Positions 57,341 through 64,000 of a DNA stretch of 64,000 nt are shown here, in pieces. The notes below the pieces were generated by a model, which saw nothing but the letters and a program-made list of their open reading frames with translations, did no database searches and was not told where the DNA came from. Source of the DNA: Henckelia pumila. Lineage: Eukaryota > Streptophyta > Magnoliopsida > Lamiales > Gesneriaceae. Both the position numbers and the translations under genes were made by a program. Numbering within the stretch: position 1 is the stretch's first letter; the number at the start of each line of letters is the position of its first letter. The stretch is from NCBI RefSeq assembly GCF_033568475.1, contig NC_133122.1:147388861-147452860 (forward strand). Reading direction: 5' to 3'.

Positions 57341-58689
57341 TTAAATAAACACTTAAAAAAATATTTTTTCAGAAGATAGAATTTATAGATTCTGGTTTTT
57401 TGATTCTAATTATATTTTAAAATAAAAACAAAGCACTTTTCAATATTTATTGAACGTCAAAACCGTTTCTTCTTTTGTTAATAAAAACACTTTAAAAACA
57501 GGACTTATTTATTTATTTATTTTTAAAGTTACAGTTTCTGTATCTAAACATGATCTTAATTAATGGATGAAATTTAAACATAGAATACAAGAAAAAGTCG
57601 AAACGAAAGCACCTGAGGAAAACCTACGCCTTAAGAGTAATTTTTTGGAAATTCAGGTAGCATGGGCAACACTAGGGCACCCAAAAGGCAAAGTTGGCCT
57701 AACGAGCGTTCGTGTTGTTTCATGAATGTAACAAAGAATTTATGTTTAAGAGAACTAATTTTAGAGGGTGTCTGATTGAGCTTATAACCTTATAAAGCTG
57801 TTTTTGGAGTTTATAAACTTGTAAAAATTAATTGACAAAAAGTCGATTGATTAAGATATCCCCAATATTATGCTACTCTCGTGTAATTTAATTATAATAT
57901 TTTAGAGTATACTTTTAAAATTTTAATATATCTATCGTCATTTTATATATTATAATTGGTTCATTGTTCAAATCATTCATATGAATCTCCATCAATCAAA
58001 AACTTTTGATATAATATTATGTGAGTTTAAAAAAAAAAAAAAAAGTTAGTATGAGTAAAAGTAATTGATTTATTTGATATTTATGTATGCATCATGTGCA
58101 TAGAAGCATTGATATTGTACATCTGTACATGTATTACACACGTGCATGAACTAGTATTTTTAAAAAATATAAACTTATAAATAATTTCTTTTAATTTTTT
58201 CAGAAAAAATAATTTCTAGCATATATAATCCGACAATTATTTATACTATTGTGAGATTCATAGGTTAATTTTGTGAGACAATTATCTATTATTCGATCAA
58301 TTCTATCAAAAATATTATTTTTTATGGCAAAATATTAGTTTTCATTTTATTTATGGACCCATCTCAGAAACAACCTACCCATTTAGTAACTATCTCACCT
58401 CAAAAAAAATATTATTTATTATAGAAAAAATATTATTTTTCACTCTATTTATGGACTCATCTCACAAATAAATATCCGTAAGACCGTCTACTACAGATTA
58501 CTGACGTAAATATATTCAAAATGTAAATAGTAATATTAAATTTAGCTCAAGCTTTGAAGTCTGCAAGGTATTTTAACACAATCATAAAATGACACAAAAG
58601 TATGAGACTATCTCATATATCAATTTTATCAGACGAATCTCCGACTCAACTCAATTCATAAAAAATGTTACTTCTTATATAAAATGATT
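57341..58689. other. A+T-rich spacer
   Basis: No gene is visible. Degenerate GAGAC/GTCTC inverted pieces at about 58245-58500 and 58598-58680 resemble the clearer element at 60839-61011. Confidence 0.55.
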
Positions 58690-59008
58690 ATTTTGAATCA
58701 AACACCTCTGCAAAATATTAAAAATATGACGCTTCTCCTATGTGAAAATTTAATAGGCATATCCACTTTTAACTTTTTATAAAAATGCATGTTTTACCTT
58801 TCTGATAATTGTGATTTGGTTGACATGCGTCTTTCCTGCATTGGGTATGCATTTTCTTGATAATATAAAATATTTGGCACAAAAATCCCCCTATATGATT
58901 ATAATAATTTTTGGATTTGTTAAAATACAACACTTATATCATAATACAACAATTTTTCTTCACAAAAATCCAATGATAAAATATTTATTAAAAATTATCA
59001 CTTTATTA

Positions 59009-59212
59009 TGGGCAATTTGCTCAACAATCCCCAAATGCAAACATGTTTTGTTTTGGGGTCCCTAGTCATAAAATGTGGTACAAAACAATACAAGATATGG
59101 TACAAAACCATACAAGATGTGGTACAAATTAACAAAAAATGTGGTACAAAAAAATGGCTAGGGAGTGCAGAGCAAAACATGTTTGCATTGGAGATTTTTG
59201 AGCAATTTGCAC
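59009..59212. mobile_element. MULE-like MITE with internal GTGGTACAAA repeats
   Basis: This 204-bp element has inverted arms of about 58 bases (GGGCAATTTGCTCAACAATC on the left; the right arm reads, in reverse, GTGCAAATTGCTCAAAAATC). It is flanked by the 8-bp duplication CTTTATTA (59001-59008 and 59213-59220). Between the arms four copies of (G/A)TGGTACAAA lie in tandem. The paralogous site near 60770 lacks it. TIR style and duplication length fit a Mutator-like origin. Confidence 0.78.
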
Positions 59213-59566
59213 CTTTATTATTGTTTTCAATTTTTTAATATTATTAAATTTTATATTTTCAATACTATTTTTCTTAATTAATTTTTTATTACTAATAATA
59301 TTATTAATTTGTTTTGATATCATTTTTTATTTCAAGAAGGAAAAGATATCTAAAATAACTTATTTATCAAGTGGATGAAGTAAATATTCAAATAAATATT
59401 TAAAAAATGATATTATTTGTCAAATGATGATAATCCTCTTGTTCTACATTTTTATGATAAATTAATTTATAAAAAAATATTACATAAAACCCAATATTAA
59501 ATTTAGGAGAAAAAAAAAGAAAGATATTCATAAAAAACAATAATATTTTTTTAAAATAATTCTTAA

Positions 59567-60303
59567 GGGTGAATTGGTGTTCAGTCACTAAATCAAAAGT
59601 CAAATTAAGAATCAGTCCCTTGTCAGGAAAAAGTTGTTTGCACTCCCTGAGCCCAATAATTTTTCTCGAATAAAATTGAGTACAAAACATTGAAAATATG
59701 GCACACGTACATGATATTTGACCACTAATTGTTCAAGATCGAGTACAAAAAATAAGATTTTGAGTATAAAATCTAAACATCTTTATTAATGTGAACTTGC
59801 AACATATATTTGAGTACTCAAAAATCATATATTTGTACCAGATCTAACACATTGGGTACTCAAATATCATATATGTGTAACATATTTTCAATTTTTTGTA
59901 CCGATTTTCATCTAAATAAGATAAATATGTTATTAATATCAATATTTTTTGTAGTACTCGAAAATCATATATTTGTACCAGATCTAACACATTTGATGCT
60001 CAAAATCTCATATATTAGTACCGTATTTCTAATATTTTGTACCGATTGTCATCTAAAGAAAACAAATGTGTCATTATATCAATATTTGCTTACATATTTG
60101 AGTACTCAAAAATCATAAATTAGTACCAGATTTGAAACAATTGATACTCAAATATCATGTACTTGTACCATATTTTTCATGTTTTATACCGAATTTCATC
60201 CGAAACAAAACATATAGGCTCAGGGAGTTTAAACAAAGTTTTTTTTGACAGGGACTGATAACTGATTTAGGTTTAGGTTTGGGGACTGAATTATAAATTA
60301 CCG
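59567..60303. mobile_element. second MULE-like MITE with ~145-bp internal repeats rich in GTAC
   Basis: This 737-bp element has inverted arms of about 85-90 bases (both arms include TCAGTCCC and AACTCCCTGAGCC-like sequence). The flanks AATTCTTAA (59558-59566) and AATTTTTAA (60304-60312) are a 9-bp duplication with one change. Inside are about three copies of a ~145-bp unit with 'GTACTCAAAAATCATA' and 'TTGTACCAGAT' (near 59814, 59955 and 60103). No transposase is present. Confidence 0.75.
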
Positions 60304-60838
60304 AATTTTTAATCTAGACAAGGTTAATTTAGTAAAATGACAACTAATTTGACCATTGTTTGTTTTGTTGGCAAGTGTGCAAATTTTATAAAAGGTTAAG
60401 GGTGGGTATGCCTATTAAATTTTTATAGGAGAGAAGTGTATTTTAAATATTGCATAGGGGTATTTGGTGCAAAAAATTCAATATAAAATAAAGTATTTTT
60501 TGCACTAAACACTCATGTGAAATATTGAAAATACATACTTCTCCACTATGAAAATTTAATAGACATACAAATTCTTAAATTTTTATAAAATTTTCATGTT
60601 TTATCCTTCTCATGGATATTTGCATATGGTGTAAAAATACCCCTAAATTATCATTATAATCTTTAGATTTATTCAAATACATCACCCATATATATCATAT
60701 AATCATAATACAACATTTTTCTTCACAAAAATCTAATTATAAAATATTTATTAAACATTTCATTTTATTACTATTAATTTTTTCATGTTATTAATTTTTT
60801 TATTTTCAATATTATTATTTTTTAATTAATTTGTTATG

Positions 60839-61011
60839 ACAAAAACTCCTATGAGACGGTCTCAAGAGTCATTTTTTTTTGAGACGAGTCTCTTAAATAG
60901 GTTATCCATTAAAAAGTATTACATTTTATGCCAAAAATATTACTTGTTATTATAAATATGGGTAGAATTAACCCGTCTCACGGATGAGACCGTCTCACAG
61001 GAGTGTTACTC
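60839..61011. mobile_element. short inverted-repeat element with GAGACGGTCTCA ends
   Basis: The left end has CTCCTATGAGACGGTCTCA and the right end TGAGACCGTCTCACAGGAG, inverse to each other. The flanks GTTATG (60833-60838 and 61012-61017) are a 6-bp duplication. It sits in copy 2 of the spacer duplication and is missing from copy 1. Confidence 0.68.
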
Positions 61012-61540
61012 GTTATGTTATTACTAATAATAATATTAATTGAATTTGATATATATATTTTTTATTTCAAAAGGAAAAAAATAACTTTTAAAAAATTAAT
61101 TATCAAGTGGATGAATAAAATGTTTCAAATAAATATGTAAAAACGATTAATTATCAAGTCGATGGTAATCCTCTCGTTTTTCATTTTTACGATACTTTAA
61201 ATTTTAAAAAAATAATCTTACATAAAACCTATTATTAAATTTAAGAGAAAAAAATAAAGATATTCATCAAACATAACGATGTTTTTTATAATTATTTTTA
61301 ATCTAAACAAGACATATATACAGTTTTAATCTTACATAAGCATCTATATTTTAGTTTTAATGTTTTGAAGTTTTATAATAAGAATTGAGAGTAATTTAGT
61401 AGAATGACAACTATAATTTGACCATGTGTTTGTCTTTGGACTAAGTGTGCAAATTTTATAAAAACAAATCAAGGGTACTGGTATGTCTATTGAATTTTCA
61501 TAGGAGATAAATAATTCACATAAATTTTAGTATAAAAAAC

Positions 61541-61784
61541 TCATATAATATATGTTACTTTTCGCTTTAATTATGGGTTAACTTGTCTTACGAATACACA
61601 CAAAATACTTGCTCATAATTGAAATACACAACTATTCAACAAAATCAGAGGGAGCCGAATAGTTAAGCTAAGATAATATTTTTGCCATTCCCAATATTCA
61701 AATGTATAAAATTGAAGACCGGGAAGAACGAACAAGGAAAAGCGAACAAGAAGCAGCATGTGATTCGAATAAATGTTGTCTTCA
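61541..61784. other. 3' flank of actin copy 2
   Basis: This stretch resembles 53550-53736 (both contain 'GAACAAGGAAAA' and 'GCAGCATGTGATTCGAATAA'). It is the duplicated 3' untranslated and flanking sequence of the actin pair. No separate gene is seen. Confidence 0.6.
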
Positions 61785-63685
61785 TTAATCATGTTTGTCC
61801 TGTGAGTTTTTTGGAAAACATTTTTTATGAACAATCGAAGGCCCATACTCGTTATACTCTGCCTTGGTTATCCACATCTGCAATCATCAAAACAAGAAAA
61901 ATCAAGCATTTCAAAGCACCAAGCATAAATAAAAACAAAAGAATCGATACAAGTTAATTAATTAAACAGGAGTGCAAGAATGGCCCCTATAGAAACGCGA
62001 CATGTACACAGTTTTTTAGTTTTAAAGATTTAAGTTGCATTGTTACCATTCGCTAATAAGTAGCTATAGTTTTTGTTCCAAGACCATGTATTTGATACCC
62101 ATGAATTGCAAGAAGTGCAATTATTGCAAAAGGAATTGCTGTGGTGCAACGAATGTAAGTGCTAGAAAAACGATCGAACCGTGATACTTAAGGTTATTGT
62201 TCGACTTAAAAATCTAAGTTGCAGCTACGTCGCTAGTTAGAGTTTTCGGTCGCACAGCCTCCCATACATTTGTTCCTGTTACCAATCTTTTTGTCCTTGG
62301 AAACAAAGTAATCACAGAAAGCGAAAAATAAACCGTAGAAACCTTTCCTATATAAGTGTTAAATTTACCTGCTGGAATGTGCTGAGAGAGGCCAGAATGG
62401 AACCTCCAATCCATACACTATACTTCCTCTCAGGTGGAGCCACAACATTAACATTCATGCTGCTCGGAGCAAGTGCCGTAATCTCCTTGCTCATCCTTTC
62501 CGCGATACCTGGGAACATGGTCGAGCCACCACTGAGGACAATGTTACCATACAAATCTTTCCTAATATCTTCATCACACTTCATGATAGAACTATAGGTG
62601 CTTTCATGAATTCTAGCATCTTTCATCCCAATCATTGACGGCTGAAAAAGAATCTCAGGGCTGCGGAATCTTTCAGAACCAACAGTAATCATTCGTCCAT
62701 CAGGCGTTTCATAGTTCGTCTCCACAAAAGAACTGGTCTTTGACATTTCTAGCTCTTGTTCATAATCGAGAGCAATATATGCTAACTTCTCTTTCACGTG
62801 GGCCATAATATCAGTTTGCATAGTAAAGGAGGTAGGAGGGTTGAATATCCTCATGAGGTTTACAGTGATATCACGCCCACCGAGATCAAGACACGAGATC
62901 GCATCGTGGAGAGGATAACCATCACAGATGGGGACTATGTGGCTGAGACTATGCCCAGAGTCAAGAACAATACCTGTGAACAAAGGGAAGGCGTTTCAAT
63001 ATTGTATATGTAAATAATAGAATAGATACCATTTATCCTTTAAAAATGGATTAACATTTTTCCCACCAGTCTTACGACCACTGGCATAAAGGGAGAGAAC
63101 ACCCGGAATGGCGACACACATAGCAGGGGTGTTGAAGGTCTCAAACATGATTTGAGTCATTTTTTCACGATTATTCTTGGGATTAAAAGGAGCTTCTGTC
63201 AAGAGAATTGGGTGCTCCTCAGGAGCCACATGAAGTTCATCATAGAATGTATGGTGCCATATCTTTTCCATGGCATCCCAATTGTTGACAATTCCATGCT
63301 CCAATGGATACTTCAGTGATATGATACCTCTCAATGATGCAGCCTCATCACCTACATATGCATCTTGTCGGCGGAAATTGGCAAACTTCTCTGCAATGTT
63401 AAGAGGATGTCCCACTATGCTAGGGAAAATTGCCCTTGGAGAATCATCCCCAGCAAATCCGGCCTGAAAGTTGGGAACACAAATTAAACAACAACTTTCT
63501 ATGATGGTTATAGATCTGTCTCCCACCTTTTTTAACTTCATATTGGTACTGCACGTACCAATTTATGCAAATTTCAGCATTGCCGCCATCAAACAATAAG
63601 TTTAAGGCGTCAATGCTAAACATACCTTGATCATTCCAGTTCCATTGTCACAAACAATAGCCCCCGTATCCTCAAAATCTGCCAT
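61785..63685 (-). CDS. divergent actin, copy 2, 4 exons
   Basis: Exons are 63685-63626, 63463-63067, 62973-62369 and 61877-61785, joining in frame to 384 residues. The N-terminus [20 protein letters not shown] is close to plant actin. Against muscle numbering Gln137 is Pro ([10 protein letters not shown]) and Asp157 is His with Gly158 Ser (LDSGHSLSH); His73 and His161 remain. The DNase loop ([20 protein letters not shown]) is unlike standard actin. The C-terminus extends past KCF as [13 protein letters not shown], parallel to copy 1. Gln137 and Asp157 are needed for ATP hydrolysis and phosphate/Mg contacts in characterised actins, so normal turnover is unlikely. All splice sites are intact. 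The last intron (61878-62368) is 491 bases against 82 in copy 1. Confidence 0.92.
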
Positions 63686-64000
63686 CTCAAAAGTGACCTG
63701 GAAACAATAGTGAAACGAACTTCTTTTGTGAAAAACGGTTTCACTGAACATGCATATATGTCGCGCACAGGTCAAGTCATGGCAAATGGAATAGAAATAC
63801 AAAACTAGAATTTGATCGCGGGATTGCAGCTGAATAATTGATGTGCTAGCACATGCATGACGTGCCATTCCAGTTAAGCCTTTGTAAAGTTACAAATTTA
63901 AAAGATGCTATGCCACATCGAATGATATTGCAAACAAGACGTTATATAAATGTGAAAACTTCGAGACCTAATTGTAACAATCTTCTCCTCCAACTAAAAA
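63686..64000 (-). other. 5' region of actin copy 2
   Basis: The minus strand reads TTGTTTCCAG|GTCACTTTTGAG directly before the ATG, a leader-intron acceptor matching copy 1. The leader exon and promoter would lie beyond or near the window edge. Nothing else is seen. Confidence 0.55.

Larger units (their letters stand above)
58690..61540 (+). repeat. tandem duplication of a ~0.9-kb spacer unit
   Basis: Copy 1 (58690 to about 60475) and copy 2 (about 60476 to 61540) share the same order. 'TTTTTCTTCACAAAAATC' is at 58952 and 60716, 'AAAATATTTATTAAA' follows both, and 'TAAAATGACAAC'/'TAGAATGACAAC' and 'AAGTGTGCAAATTTTATAAA' follow near 60330-60400 and 61400-61460. Copy 1 carries two inverted-repeat elements missing from copy 2, and copy 2 carries another missing from copy 1. 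The empty sites are therefore directly visible. Confidence 0.8.

Noticed and set aside
59810-60118. 102-codon frame in the second MITE
   Set aside because: It follows the ~145-bp internal repeats and has no protein signature.

Overview
This window is nuclear DNA from a flowering plant, most likely a eudicot. The evidence is plant-type intron/exon genes (NCA1, POLD2, a germin-like protein, actins), plant retrotransposon lineages (Ty1-copia with tRNA-Met primer sites, Athila-like gypsy with a tRNA-Asp primer site, chromodomain gypsy, Cassandra-like TRIM) and low G+C spacers. No species can be named from sequence alone.

The left ~39.4 kb is a nested transposon graveyard. A decayed copia 3' end (1-1743) abuts a repeat unit with a palindromic ~18-28 bp minisatellite (copy A 1745-3600; copy B 6410-6571 plus 11730-14060). 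Copy B is split by a gag-only gypsy element (6572-11724). It is followed by a polypurine tract and a gypsy 3' LTR (14341-14764). From 14765 to 39425 lies an old reverse-strand copia ('copia-2'). Its body holds a younger, nearly complete copia ('copia-1', 16057-24864, exact 5-bp target duplication), a truncated chromodomain gypsy (27448-32530), the right end of a CACTA-type element carrying apparent host exons (32540-34348) and a solo LTR (37738-39123) inside the copia-2 LTR.

The right ~23 kb is genic. NCA1 (catalase chaperone, 42368-44324) and POLD2 (DNA polymerase delta small subunit, 45531-50690) lie in tandem on +. A germin-like gene (51419-52179) and two diverged actin genes (53737-55235 and 61785-63685) are on -. 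The actin pair shares a C-terminal extension and unusual nucleotide-pocket substitutions. Between the actins are a Cassandra-like remnant with 5S-rRNA-like segments, a ~0.9 kb tandem duplication, and inverted-repeat MITEs whose target duplications are still readable.

The most unusual signal is an array of 15-bp palindromes, TTCGG-N5-CCGAA. It lies directly upstream of the TATA box in the copia-1 LTRs, and again upstream of a second TATA box just 5' of the extra ORF of the same element. A similar ATCGG-N5-CCGAT motif lies upstream of the TATA box of the unrelated solo LTR. This looks like a shared promoter architecture in retroelements.
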